Assembly (NCBI GenBank): GCA_964526965.1
Contig: CAZGML010000001.1
Span: 1-64,000 of the forward strand
Length of the DNA stretch: 64,000 nt
Direction: 5' to 3'
DNA from: UBA6265 sp964526965
Lineage (GTDB): Bacteria; Chloroflexota; Chloroflexia; Thermomicrobiales; UBA6265
Shown: in pieces, positions 1 to 7,930 of the stretch
Layout: each line of letters opens with the position of its first letter
How positions within the stretch are numbered: position 1 is the stretch's first letter
Translations under genes and position numbers: made by a program
Notes under the pieces: model-generated
Told to the model about the DNA's origin: nothing
The model's input: only the letters and a program-made list of their open reading frames with translations
Database searches by the model: none

Positions 1-25
1 CGGATTGCCCCCTGGAGGCGTTTTG

Positions 26-220
26 CTATGCGGCTTCATTCATCCGCTCGAAAAAGTCAGTCAGTTCGTGGGCGTCGATGAACCACATCTTGCCAACCTG
101 GACGGCTCGCAATTCACCGGCATAAATCCGGCGATAGGTTTCGCGCTTACTCATGCCAGTCATGCGCGTCCAATCTGCGGGCCTTATCCGAACGACTTGC
201 ACTTCAGATCCTTGCTTCAC
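26..220 (-). CDS. Excisionase-like helix-turn-helix protein (64 aa)
   Basis: A small DNA-binding protein of the excisionase/HTH_17 type. The core reads MTGMSKRETYRRIYAGEL followed by a strand containing VGKMWFID and a C-terminal helix, the usual winged layout of these proteins. I chose the GTG at 220 because GGAGG lies 8 bases upstream; a longer reading to ATG 346 would add a hydrophobic stretch unlike the family and overlap the upstream gene. In context, near a tRNA att scar, it may direct excision of the element or regulate its genes. It is the last gene before the left edge and follows the 340-aa hypothetical gene. Confidence 0.7.
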   Translation of the reverse strand: MKQGSEVQVVRIRPADWTRMTGMSKRETYRRIYAGELRAVQVGKMWFIDAHELTDFFERMNEAA

Positions 221-321
221 TACTGCCACCTCCGGTAAGCGGTACACATGCGCCTCTTGGCGCTCTGTAACCAATGTGGCAAGAATCCAAAATGAAAACA
301 CCAAAAAACACCAAGCAGTAA

Positions 322-1344
322 TTAGCCGCGATTTAGATCGCTCCAACGGACGCCCAGGAATCGAAGGTGATAGTCCAGCGCCTGTTCGGTTTGTGCGCCA
401 AGCAAGTCTCGAGACGCGTCGATCTTTCGAGGGTAGCGGCCAAATTCGTGATGAAACCCGGTCACATACCCCTTTATGCGATCCACGGTCAACCAGGTAG
501 CACCAACAGGCTTACCCGCAAATCGTTTCGCCCACTTCCTGACGCCCTCGATGCATGAGGTAACGTCCGGTAACAGGGGATCCCCAACGAGGTGAATGTG
601 AACTTCGCCGGTGAGCGTGTAGCCAATACCGTCGTATTTCCTTTGTTCGGTTGTTTGGTTCGTGCTTTCAGTTACCAGGGGAAACGCGGATAGCGTGGTA
701 CGAGCGATTTGAACCGGTACGACAAATGCCGCCCACACGTCACCATCCGTTACGGCCCAGTGTTTCGGCATCTCGGAGATCGCGTAATCACTAAACTCTC
801 CGGGCGAAACATCCATAGCAATCTTCCGGGACATTGCATCATCACCAATTGGAAGTACTACTTCGAAGCCCGTCGGATTCCACCAGAGCCGGGCCAGATT
901 ATGCATTTCACCCCGGTGTTTATCGCTGGCCTTGCCAGCGAGCGATTTGTATCGCTGGTAGCTCCAGTCGGAGGCCCACACACTCAGGTGGTAAGCTGCG
1001 ACGGTCGTATCAATGCCCTGTGAGAATCGGTCGACGTCTCCAGATAGGAATACATCAAGCGGGTTGCGATAGAGGTAGCGGGTCAAGAATTCGTTGGTTG
1101 CCAGTGCCACTGTCTCAGCCTCTGTTAGGTCAAACCGTTGGCGTTCCCTTTGCCAGCTGAACTGCCCTTCCGCCTGGACAAAATCAAGCATCCAATCCTC
1201 AGGCGTTACGCCAATGGATTCGAGCCAACTTCTTCCTATTTCGTCTCGAGCGTCAAACTGCGCGTCTTTGGTGGCAGTTGTATCGATGGTCTCCAATTGC
1301 GTGGTGAGTTCCAGCATTCGAAGGTCATTTGGCAGATTGGCCAT
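322..1344 (-). CDS. Hypothetical protein of the integrated element (340 aa)
   Basis: I do not recognise a family. The protein is soluble-looking, rich in Trp, Asp and Arg, with no signal peptide or membrane helix. The N-terminal third is helical and acidic; the C-terminal part (about residues 280-340) is basic, with GFHHEFGRYPRKIDASRD resembling a small helical DNA-binding or helicase-associated module. The start is ATG 1344, with AGGAG 7 bases upstream; an upstream in-frame start at 1371 has no such site. It is the longest gene between the left edge and the att scar and is transcribed away from that scar. A role in the element's biology is inference only. Confidence 0.6.
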   Translation of the reverse strand: MANLPNDLRMLELTTQLETIDTTATKDAQFDARDEIGRSWLESIGVTPEDWMLDFVQAEGQFSWQRERQRFDLTEAETVALATNEFLTRYLYRNPLDVFLSGDVDRFSQGIDTTVAAYHLSVWASDWSYQRYKSLAGKASDKHRGEMHNLARLWWNPTGFEVVLPIGDDAMSRKIAMDVSPGEFSDYAISEMPKHWAVTDGDVWAAFVVPVQIARTTLSAFPLVTESTNQTTEQRKYDGIGYTLTGEVHIHLVGDPLLPDVTSCIEGVRKWAKRFAGKPVGATWLTVDRIKGYVTGFHHEFGRYPRKIDASRDLLGAQTEQALDYHLRFLGVRWSDLNRG

Positions 1345-1373
1345 GTCTCCACTCCTAACTAGTGGTGCCATTG

Positions 1374-1411
1374 CCCCGGCTGGATTGCTGCCAGCGCGGG
1401 GCTCTTTTGTT
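1374..1411 (+). terminator. Hairpin with T-run between att site and hypothetical gene
   Basis: GCCCC-GGCTGG pairs with CCAGC-GGGGC around a short loop and is followed by CTCTTTTGTT on the plus strand, so it can act as an intrinsic terminator for transcription entering from the left. No plus-strand gene precedes it. On the minus strand the same hairpin lies in the 5' leader of the 340-aa hypothetical gene, just upstream of its ribosome binding site, so it could equally be a leader structure. Confidence 0.45.
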
Positions 1412-1501
1412 CGTCAAGTAGTCCTCCAACCTTAGCGGCGGTGGTCGCTGAAGGGGTAACGAACCTGTGCTGCCTATCTCGCTGCCTATACCCGGCGCTG
1501 C

Positions 1502-1519
1502 TGGCACACATGGCACACA
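1502..1519. repeat. Tandem 9-bp direct repeat near the att core
   Basis: TGGCACACA occurs twice back to back, 53 bases from the start of the tRNA-Lys att core. Short direct repeats beside att cores are often integrase arm-type or excisionase binding sites, and an excisionase-like gene lies in the same element. The repeat is seen directly; the binding role is inferred. Confidence 0.45.
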
Positions 1520-1571
1520 TGACGCCCTGTTGATATAGGGTTTCGTGATACACGTTAGGAGATGTGGGCAC

Positions 1572-1616
1572 CTCTTAATCCGCAGGTTCCGGGTTCGAGT
1601 CCCGGGGGGCCCACCA
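1572..1616 (+). other. Truncated tRNA-Lys(CUU) 3' half: attachment-site scar
   Basis: The segment starts exactly at an anticodon loop CTCTTAA (anticodon CTT at 1574-1576). It continues through the 3' anticodon strand TCCGC, a variable loop, a perfect T arm (CCGGG, TTCGAGT, CCCGG), acceptor strand GGGGCCC, discriminator A and encoded CCA. The bases upstream (GTGGGCAC) do not pair with TCCGC and no D arm or 5' acceptor strand is present in the preceding 200 bases. This is therefore a displaced 3' half left by tyrosine-recombinase integration with crossover at the anticodon loop, not a working tRNA. Confidence 0.8.
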
Positions 1617-1785
1617 CCATAAACCCCGATGAAATCAACGAGATTACAGCGCGTGTCCACTCCGGACAGGCGTTGTTTTGGTATCCCGCCCGTGTACCGC
1701 TCCTGGTGTCGAATCGCAGGCCCTGGCACGTACTATTGACGCTTATCCAGCGAGAGTACACTAGCGGAAGTGGCCAACAGGGGTA

Positions 1786-3900
1786 ATGAAAGGGCGACTG
1801 AGGTTGGTTCGGATTCTGCGATGGGCGATCACCGTGTCACTGGTACAAGGGGTTACTCTCCTTGTACTTGCAGGCCTGGTGCCCGGATTCGATATCGACC
1901 CCATCCCGAGTGTCGCGTTTGTCGCGCTCATCTTCACCCTCGCCCAGTTACTCTCCTGGCCTATTTTCTACACCATCTCGGCCAGGATTCATCCCGCACT
2001 CTTCCCGATACTGAGCCTCTTCCTTTCCGGTGCGCTGGTGCTGTTCATTGCCGACCGATTGGCGTTTTGGGATTTCGCCAAACCGCAGGTCGAAAATGTC
2101 CAGACCGGAATCATCATCACAATCGGGCTCACAATTAGCTATACCCTCTTCGGCGGCCTCTTTTCGCTGAGGGATCTGGATGCATATGACTGGTTCGTGA
2201 CGCGACGGCTGCGTCGCACATATAAGGCGGACGAGACATATGAAGATCCCGGCATCCTGTTTATCGAGATCGATGGCCTCTCTGCGCCGCTGCTTCAACA
2301 GGCGATCGATGACGGCTGGATGCCAAACCTTGCCGAGTGGCAGGCAAACGGCAGCCACGTTCTGAACGAATGGGAAACCGACCTCTCCAGCCAAACCAGT
2401 GCAAGCCAGGCTGGAATCCTGTTGGGAGACAACGAAGGCATCCCCGCCTTCCGCTGGTATGACAAGCCGGAAGGTCGACTGATGGTCAGCTCCAGCATCG
2501 TCACCGCCCGCCACCTGGAACTTCAGCTCAGTGATGGCGAGGGACTCCTGCATCACCACGGGGCGAGCCGCTGGAATGTCTTCTCCGGCGATGCTCCCGA
2601 CAGCCTGCTTACCTACAGCACACTGGGCCGACGCGATCGGGGTGGGGCGCGCAGTTACCTCGGTCTCTACGCAAGCCCGTATCTCATTGGCCGAACGATT
2701 GCGCTCTATTTCGGCGATGTACTTCGGGAACTCTGGCAGGCATTCAACCAGGTTCGCAAAAACATACTACCCCGCATTCGACGTGGATTTCGGTATGCCT
2801 TCGTGCGTGCTGCTACAACTACGATCATGCTCGAGTTCGCGCAGTTCATGCTCCTTGCCGATATGTATCGGGGTGTGAAGAGCGTGTACTGCACGATTTT
2901 CGCCTACGATGAAGTAGCCCATCACTCAGGCATCGATCGCGACGACTCGATGAAAGTGCTCACTCGAATCGATACCGTGCTCGGGATGCTAATGAGGGAA
3001 TCCGTCAATGCCTCCAGGCCCTATCACTTCGTGATCCTCTCCGACCATGGCCAGAGCATGGGCCCTACTTTTCGCCAGCGAAATAACGAGACGCTGGGCG
3101 AGCTCGTCGCCACGCTGGTCGATCCCGATTCGCGCATCTCCGTTCACGACTCACTGGTAGAGGACGAAGGGCACATTCAGCTCACGTTGCGCCAAGCGCT
3201 CACAAGCCAGGAGGACGACCGCACCGTGCGCCTGTTACAAAAGGCGCTGCGCAAATGGCCAGAAAGCCGGGAGCAGATGCTGAACATCGAGAGAGATGAC
3301 GAGAGCGTTGATACGGACGTCATGGTGTTGGCATCCGGCAATCTCGGGTTGATCTCGTTTCCCAAGCATCCGGAGCGGATGACGTATGAAGAAATCGTCG
3401 ATCGCTATCCCATGCTCCTGCCCGGAATGCTCAACTACGACGATATCGGATTCGTAATGATGCGATCTGAAACAGAGGGCACGCTCGTGATCGGTAGCCG
3501 CGGTATTTACTATCTCGATGATGGCTACGCCGTCGGAGAAAATCCGCTGGCCCCGTATGGCGAACGTGCTGTCCACCATCTGCGCCGCACCGATGGCTTC
3601 AGCAACGCTCCGGACATGCTGGTGATGAGTGCCTACAACCCCGAAACGGATGAGGTATATGCCTTCGAGGAACTGGTAGGAAGCCACGGTGGACTTGGTG
3701 GAGGACAGACCCGGCCGTTCGTCTTTCACCCCGCTGAACTGTCGTTTCCAACCGAACCGGTTGTGGGCGCAGAGGCGCTGCATCACGTGCTTCTGGGATG
3801 GGTGCAATCAACGGACACCGTTCCAGCACTGGCACCTCATGACGAAGCCGAGTTGGAGGTAACTGCTCCAGCTTCGCCAGCAAAGGTGCCGCGCAATTAA
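1786..3900 (+). CDS. Membrane-anchored alkaline-phosphatase-superfamily protein (704 aa)
   Basis: The first 125 residues or so form about four hydrophobic helices resembling the phage-holin-superfamily IV (PF04020-like) membrane module. The rest is an alkaline-phosphatase / type I phosphodiesterase fold. Metal-site signatures are visible: LFIEIDGL with the SSQTSASQAG segment where the nucleophile sits, FAYDEVAHHSG, and LSDHGQSMG. The protein probably hydrolyses a phosphodiester or phosphomonoester outside or at the membrane; the substrate is unknown. The C terminus has the conserved GSHGGLGGGQTRPF motif. The ATG follows AGGGG. It is the first chromosomal gene after the att scar and faces a convergent membrane gene. 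Similar two-part proteins are known in high-GC Gram-positive bacteria. Confidence 0.75.
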   Translation: MKGRLRLVRILRWAITVSLVQGVTLLVLAGLVPGFDIDPIPSVAFVALIFTLAQLLSWPIFYTISARIHPALFPILSLFLSGALVLFIADRLAFWDFAKPQVENVQTGIIITIGLTISYTLFGGLFSLRDLDAYDWFVTRRLRRTYKADETYEDPGILFIEIDGLSAPLLQQAIDDGWMPNLAEWQANGSHVLNEWETDLSSQTSASQAGILLGDNEGIPAFRWYDKPEGRLMVSSSIVTARHLELQLSDGEGLLHHHGASRWNVFSGDAPDSLLTYSTLGRRDRGGARSYLGLYASPYLIGRTIALYFGDVLRELWQAFNQVRKNILPRIRRGFRYAFVRAATTTIMLEFAQFMLLADMYRGVKSVYCTIFAYDEVAHHSGIDRDDSMKVLTRIDTVLGMLMRESVNASRPYHFVILSDHGQSMGPTFRQRNNETLGELVATLVDPDSRISVHDSLVEDEGHIQLTLRQALTSQEDDRTVRLLQKALRKWPESREQMLNIERDDESVDTDVMVLASGNLGLISFPKHPERMTYEEIVDRYPMLLPGMLNYDDIGFVMMRSETEGTLVIGSRGIYYLDDGYAVGENPLAPYGERAVHHLRRTDGFSNAPDMLVMSAYNPETDEVYAFEELVGSHGGLGGGQTRPFVFHPAELSFPTEPVVGAEALHHVLLGWVQSTDTVPALAPHDEAELEVTAPASPAKVPRN

Positions 3901-3920
3901 CGTTGTGTTCTGATCCACGG

Positions 3921-4511
3921 TTACCGAGATGGCTGGGTCGATTGACTCCGAATCAGGTAGGCAAGCGCGCCGAGAAGAACGCCAAAAGCCAGTAGTACCA
4001 CGCCGAGGAAACGCAACCGGTCCTCTGCAGCAGCCTCATCGGACGTCAGCAACAGTACGCCGAGTATGAGCGTGAGCACGGAAAGTACTAGTGTCGAGAG
4101 CCCCATCTCCTCACGTCCTTCTGGCATGGCCAGCGCAAGGATTTGCAACGCGGCATAAACGATGAGACCCCAGCCGAGGATGTAACGTACGGCATCCGTG
4201 GAGACGTAATCCGACCACCACAGGCTGGTAGCGATAACACCTATGGTTACGCCAACACCGGCCCGGAACGATTCCATAGCGGCCAGGCGGTTGATCTCTC
4301 CACGAATCGAATCCCAGGCGGCTTGCAGACTCACAACGAGCAGCACGAGCCCGATAATCTGAAGCATCCATTCGCCAGCCCTGTCGGTGGAGACAAGCAT
4401 GAACGCCCCGAGGGCGAGCAGGACGATCGCCTCAACAGCAACCACCTGCCATTTCACATCAGATCGCCATGGTTTCCCCTGATCCAATAACCCCTTGCTG
4501 GCATCAGCCAT
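3921..4511 (-). CDS. HdeD/DUF308-like six-helix membrane protein (196 aa)
   Basis: Six predicted membrane helices are arranged as three hairpin pairs, the layout of the HdeD/DUF308 family. Examples are VVAVEAIVLLALGAFMLV near the N terminus and FLGVVLLAFGVLLGALAYL near the C terminus. The family is linked to acid or stress resistance in enterobacteria, but its biochemical role elsewhere is not known. The ATG at 4511 is preceded by GGAGGG at a 5-base spacing. The gene is convergent with the phosphatase-like gene and followed upstream by peptidase T on the same strand with a 77-base gap, so the two may be separately transcribed. Confidence 0.65.
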   Translation of the reverse strand: MADASKGLLDQGKPWRSDVKWQVVAVEAIVLLALGAFMLVSTDRAGEWMLQIIGLVLLVVSLQAAWDSIRGEINRLAAMESFRAGVGVTIGVIATSLWWSDYVSTDAVRYILGWGLIVYAALQILALAMPEGREEMGLSTLVLSVLTLILGVLLLTSDEAAAEDRLRFLGVVLLAFGVLLGALAYLIRSQSTQPSR

Positions 4512-4588
4512 ATGTGCCCTCCTGTACCGAACGTGCGGATGAACTTCGTCTACTGGCTACAGGCTTCCGCAACATGGCGGCCACGGCT

Positions 4589-5839
4589 TCATGGCGTCTG
4601 TTTGGCCCACAAGCTGGCTAGCGAGATGCAGACATCAGTGGCTTTCTCCATATCCTGGACGCTTATCCACTCCAGCGGACCATGAATGTTCTGCATACCC
4701 GTGAAGAGATTTGGTGTAGGAACACCGAGTTCAGTGAGCCTCGATCCATCAGTCCCGCCGCGAATGGGTGTGGATATCGGCTGGATACCGTGCTCCAGGC
4801 ACGCCTCCCGCGCCAGTTCCACGGGGCGCATATCGTTCTCCAGCCAGTAGCGCATGTTGCGATACTGCGACGTTATTTCGCAACTGATTTGTGCTCGTGG
4901 CTCAGTTAGCTGCACCGTGTCGCAGACGGACTTGATCAGCTCGCCGGACTGCTCGAGACCATCCAGTTCGAAGTCGCGGAGGATGAAGAGAAGCTCGGCT
5001 TCGGCCGCAGTACCTTGCATTGAATAGAGGTGAATGAAGCCGTTACGGCCGTCAGTGGTTTCTGGCGTACGCGTGACATGCGGGAGCGTGTTGATCACCT
5101 TGGCAGCGAGGTGGAGAGCATTAACCATGGTGTCTTTCGCGTCTCCAGGGTGCGTCGATACACCCTTGATGGTTACCGCTGCCCGGTCGGCAGAAAATGT
5201 CTCGAACACAACTTCGCCAACGTCCGCGCCGTCCAGCGTATAGGCGAAATCCGCCCCGAGGTCGGCAGGAAGATCGGCATGGACACCACCGCCGATCTCT
5301 TCATCTGGCGTGAACCCGATGCGAATCTTGCCGTGCTTCTCATCAGATTCGATCAGGTACTTCGCCATCGCCATCACGATAGCGACACCCGCCTTGTCGT
5401 CTGCGCCAAGTAACGTATCACCGCTGGCTGTGATGATGTCATCACCTGTCTTGCTGGCCAGGTAGGGATATTCAGCGGGATCGAGCCGCAGGTTCGGATC
5501 TTTGGGAAATGTAATGACCGAACCATCATAGTTCCGGTGCACGATCGGCTCGACTCCACTCGCGTTAAACGCCGGGGAGGTATCCACATGTGCAAGGAAG
5601 CCGATCACCGGCGTGTTCTCGAAGCCTTGCTTAGCCGGAATGGTGGCCGTGACAGCCCCGTACGATGTGAGCTCAACTTCGGATGCGCCTATCTGCTTCA
5701 GCTCATCGACAAGCAGATTGAGTATTTCCAACTGTATTTCGGTGCTTGGATGAGTCGTTGACGTTTCATCGGATTGCGAATCTATGCGCGCGTAGCGCAC
5801 CAGGCGCTCTTCCAGTTCGTTTGTGAACCTGTCACTCAC
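4589..5839 (-). CDS. pepT: Peptidase T (tripeptide aminopeptidase)
   Basis: An M20B zinc metallopeptidase that removes the N-terminal residue of tripeptides in the cytoplasm. The metal-binding landmarks are in order: FLAHVDTSPA, LLGADDKAGVA, TPDEEIGGG, TLDGADVGE and the C-terminal RGGTDGSRL and NIHGPLEW. At 416 residues it has the normal family length. The GTG at 5839 (protein begins VSDRFTNELEERLV) is chosen because GAGAGGGA lies just upstream; an earlier in-frame start would add 18 atypical residues. It is divergent from the Vps62-like gene. Confidence 0.93.
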   Translation of the reverse strand: MSDRFTNELEERLVRYARIDSQSDETSTTHPSTEIQLEILNLLVDELKQIGASEVELTSYGAVTATIPAKQGFENTPVIGFLAHVDTSPAFNASGVEPIVHRNYDGSVITFPKDPNLRLDPAEYPYLASKTGDDIITASGDTLLGADDKAGVAIVMAMAKYLIESDEKHGKIRIGFTPDEEIGGGVHADLPADLGADFAYTLDGADVGEVVFETFSADRAAVTIKGVSTHPGDAKDTMVNALHLAAKVINTLPHVTRTPETTDGRNGFIHLYSMQGTAAEAELLFILRDFELDGLEQSGELIKSVCDTVQLTEPRAQISCEITSQYRNMRYWLENDMRPVELAREACLEHGIQPISTPIRGGTDGSRLTELGVPTPNLFTGMQNIHGPLEWISVQDMEKATDVCISLASLWAKQTP

Positions 5840-6001
5840 GGATTGTCCCTCTCGATACCTGACGGATAAATAGCCTTTGTATCGTACATCCAAACAACCC
5901 GGTCAGAAAGCGACACCCCCGGGCACAGAATGTGCAAATTCCCGGTGTTAAGCGAGCAAATACGCTTGTGCAGCACGGTCGGCTATCGGGAGGTTCGCAG
6001 T

Positions 6002-7930
6002 TTGAAACTCGTTGCAAACGTCTTGGTAGCGATTCTCACCATCGCAATGCTGGGGAGTGCCTTTCCTGTTCAAGCTGCAGCGCAAACGCCGAACCTGTCG
6101 GCAGAGCAGGAACTCGCCGATCGCTATGCCCCTGTAATGTATGTGCGCATTCAGAGCCAACGGTGCGGAACGCCACCAGACGAAGGCGAACCCTACCTGC
6201 CCCTCCCGGTCGAAATGGTAATTGGCAATGATGATGTGGTTATCCGCGATGGTGAGAATGATGACGAGATTATCGCCACCGGACCCTCCGCGCAGGAACT
6301 CGCAACCTTCGGGCGGGAAACCTACATGGACTTTCCGGGTGATCCGCGCCAACCGGGCTGTACATACGAATCCGACTCCCGGGCACGGATACAGGAAGAG
6401 GGATTCGTCCCCACCACGTACGCGAGGGTTACCTTCGATCCGGTAAACGATCGTCTCGCGCTGCAGTATTGGTTCTACTGGTATTTCAACGACTGGAACA
6501 ACACCCATGAATCCGACTGGGAGGGTATCCAGCTCGTTTGGGACAAGGTGGAAAGCGTTGAGGATGCCCTGGAAATCTCCCCGTCCAGAATCGGCTATGC
6601 CCAACACGGGAATGGCGAAGTTGCCGAGTGGGGCGATGACAAAGTTCAACTGGAAGACCGTACGCATCCGATCGTTTACCCGGCAGCAGGTTCACACGCA
6701 TCCTTTTTCAGTAACGACACCTTTCTCGCCTGGGGTGAACGGAACTCGGGTTTCGGGTGCGATGTATCGTCTCCCCCATCCGGTCGAACACCGCTGGATG
6801 TGGTGTTGATACCGGCGGTTGTGGAGCCTGAAAGCGAATTCGCCTGGCTGTTGTACGAAGGACGATGGGGCGAAAAACAACCTGGCTCGTTCAATGGCCC
6901 ACGTGGCCCCGGCTTCAACAGCCGCTGGGAAGAACCGTTTGATCAGATGGACCGGTGGAGGCCATTCAGTATCGTCGTGCCTGGCAGTGATGCCCTGGGC
7001 CCGAATATGGCCGATGCTTTTTGCACGATCACTGGCGCAGGGTCCTCGCTGCTCCTCGAGCTCATGGTGCGGCCATGGCTCTCCTACCCAATCGCGGGCG
7101 GACTGCTGGTTGCGCTTGGGTATTTCATCAAGACATCCATGCCGTTGATGATGCGGGCTGTCAGCATCTACCGCAACAATATGAGGCTCTTTCTCGGTAT
7201 CGGGCTCGTATCCATACCGATCGGAATCATGTTCAACGGACTCCAGGCATTCTTTATTGGTAGACAGCCGCTGAAATTTATCGTGGATTGGCTTAACGAC
7301 ACGGGTGGGGCCAGGCTCACCGCAGTGATGACGATCGGCGGAATCCAGCAGCTGGCGATGTTGATGATCGTTACACCGGCCCTGGTATATGCCGTTCAGC
7401 AGGTGTTGCACGGGAACCGGATGATTGCGCCGGAGGCGTATGTCGGCATTCTGGATCGTGCAAGGGACATTTCGATTGCGTTCGTGATCTTCGTTGCTGT
7501 TATCGGGCTTCTCCTGGCGACCGCAATCGGATTCCCGATCGCAATCTGGTTAGCCGTGAAATGGCACTTTTTCGTCCAGATCCTGGTGTTTGACCGCACC
7601 ACAAGACCAACTGCAGCGCTGCGGCAGAGCTTTCGTATTGTGCGCGGATCCTGGATACGAACGGCATTAGCACTGATCGTATTCGACCTTATTGCGGTAC
7701 TGCCCGGCATCCTTGTCGGGTTCGGACTCCTCACCATCGGTCGCACTGCGGTGGGGTTCGCCAACGGAATGAGCAGTCTGCTTTATGCTGTACTCATGCC
7801 TCTTTCGACGATCGCCGTAACGCTTCTCTTTCTGGATCGGCAGGACCAAGCGACGAAACGGGACGCAGAAGAGGATCCGGAGAAGGCGCCTTCAGCGGAG
7901 GCGGAAACCAAACCAGGATATGCGTTATGA
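6002..7930 (+). CDS. Vps62-like domain fused to a multi-helix membrane domain (642 aa)
   Basis: After a signal peptide (hydrophobic stretch ending PVQAAAQ) comes a Vps62-related domain, about residues 40-330. Its hallmarks are YWFYWYFNDWNNTHESDWEG and YPAAGSHASFF, as in the Vps62 family named from yeast. From about residue 345 there are at least seven membrane helices with a linker resembling the DUF4013/YckC-like inner-membrane modules, ending in a charged tail. The function is unknown; the domain order suggests an exported beta-rich domain tethered to the membrane. The TTG start at 6002 has GGGAGG 8 bases upstream. The stop overlaps the ATG of the next gene by 4 bases, so they are co-translated. 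Confidence 0.7.
   Translation: MKLVANVLVAILTIAMLGSAFPVQAAAQTPNLSAEQELADRYAPVMYVRIQSQRCGTPPDEGEPYLPLPVEMVIGNDDVVIRDGENDDEIIATGPSAQELATFGRETYMDFPGDPRQPGCTYESDSRARIQEEGFVPTTYARVTFDPVNDRLALQYWFYWYFNDWNNTHESDWEGIQLVWDKVESVEDALEISPSRIGYAQHGNGEVAEWGDDKVQLEDRTHPIVYPAAGSHASFFSNDTFLAWGERNSGFGCDVSSPPSGRTPLDVVLIPAVVEPESEFAWLLYEGRWGEKQPGSFNGPRGPGFNSRWEEPFDQMDRWRPFSIVVPGSDALGPNMADAFCTITGAGSSLLLELMVRPWLSYPIAGGLLVALGYFIKTSMPLMMRAVSIYRNNMRLFLGIGLVSIPIGIMFNGLQAFFIGRQPLKFIVDWLNDTGGARLTAVMTIGGIQQLAMLMIVTPALVYAVQQVLHGNRMIAPEAYVGILDRARDISIAFVIFVAVIGLLLATAIGFPIAIWLAVKWHFFVQILVFDRTTRPTAALRQSFRIVRGSWIRTALALIVFDLIAVLPGILVGFGLLTIGRTAVGFANGMSSLLYAVLMPLSTIAVTLLFLDRQDQATKRDAEEDPEKAPSAEAETKPGYAL

Larger units (their letters stand above)
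1..1616. mobile_element. Right end of an integrated genetic element (tRNA-Lys target)
   Basis: The stretch left of the tRNA-Lys half at 1572-1616 looks like the end of an integrative element. It holds a small excisionase-like gene, an orphan hypothetical gene on the same strand, and a tandem 9-bp repeat close to the att core. Elements that insert in a tRNA rebuild the tRNA at one junction and leave the displaced 3' half at the other. The orientation here predicts an intact tRNA-Lys(CUU), and probably an integrase, beyond the left edge. The element boundary is seen; its type (prophage, ICE or island) is inferred and not decided by this window. Confidence 0.6.

Noticed and set aside
1360..1616. 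A tRNA-Lys interrupted by a group I intron at the anticodon
   Set aside because: No D arm, 5' acceptor strand or 5' anticodon strand was found in the preceding 200 bases, so an att scar fits better.
1355..1761. Several open frames across the tRNA-Lys half, including ones with GPPGLEPGTCGLR or GTRTRNLR strings
   Set aside because: These are the familiar false peptides from translating tRNA sequence; the DNA is a tRNA 3' half.
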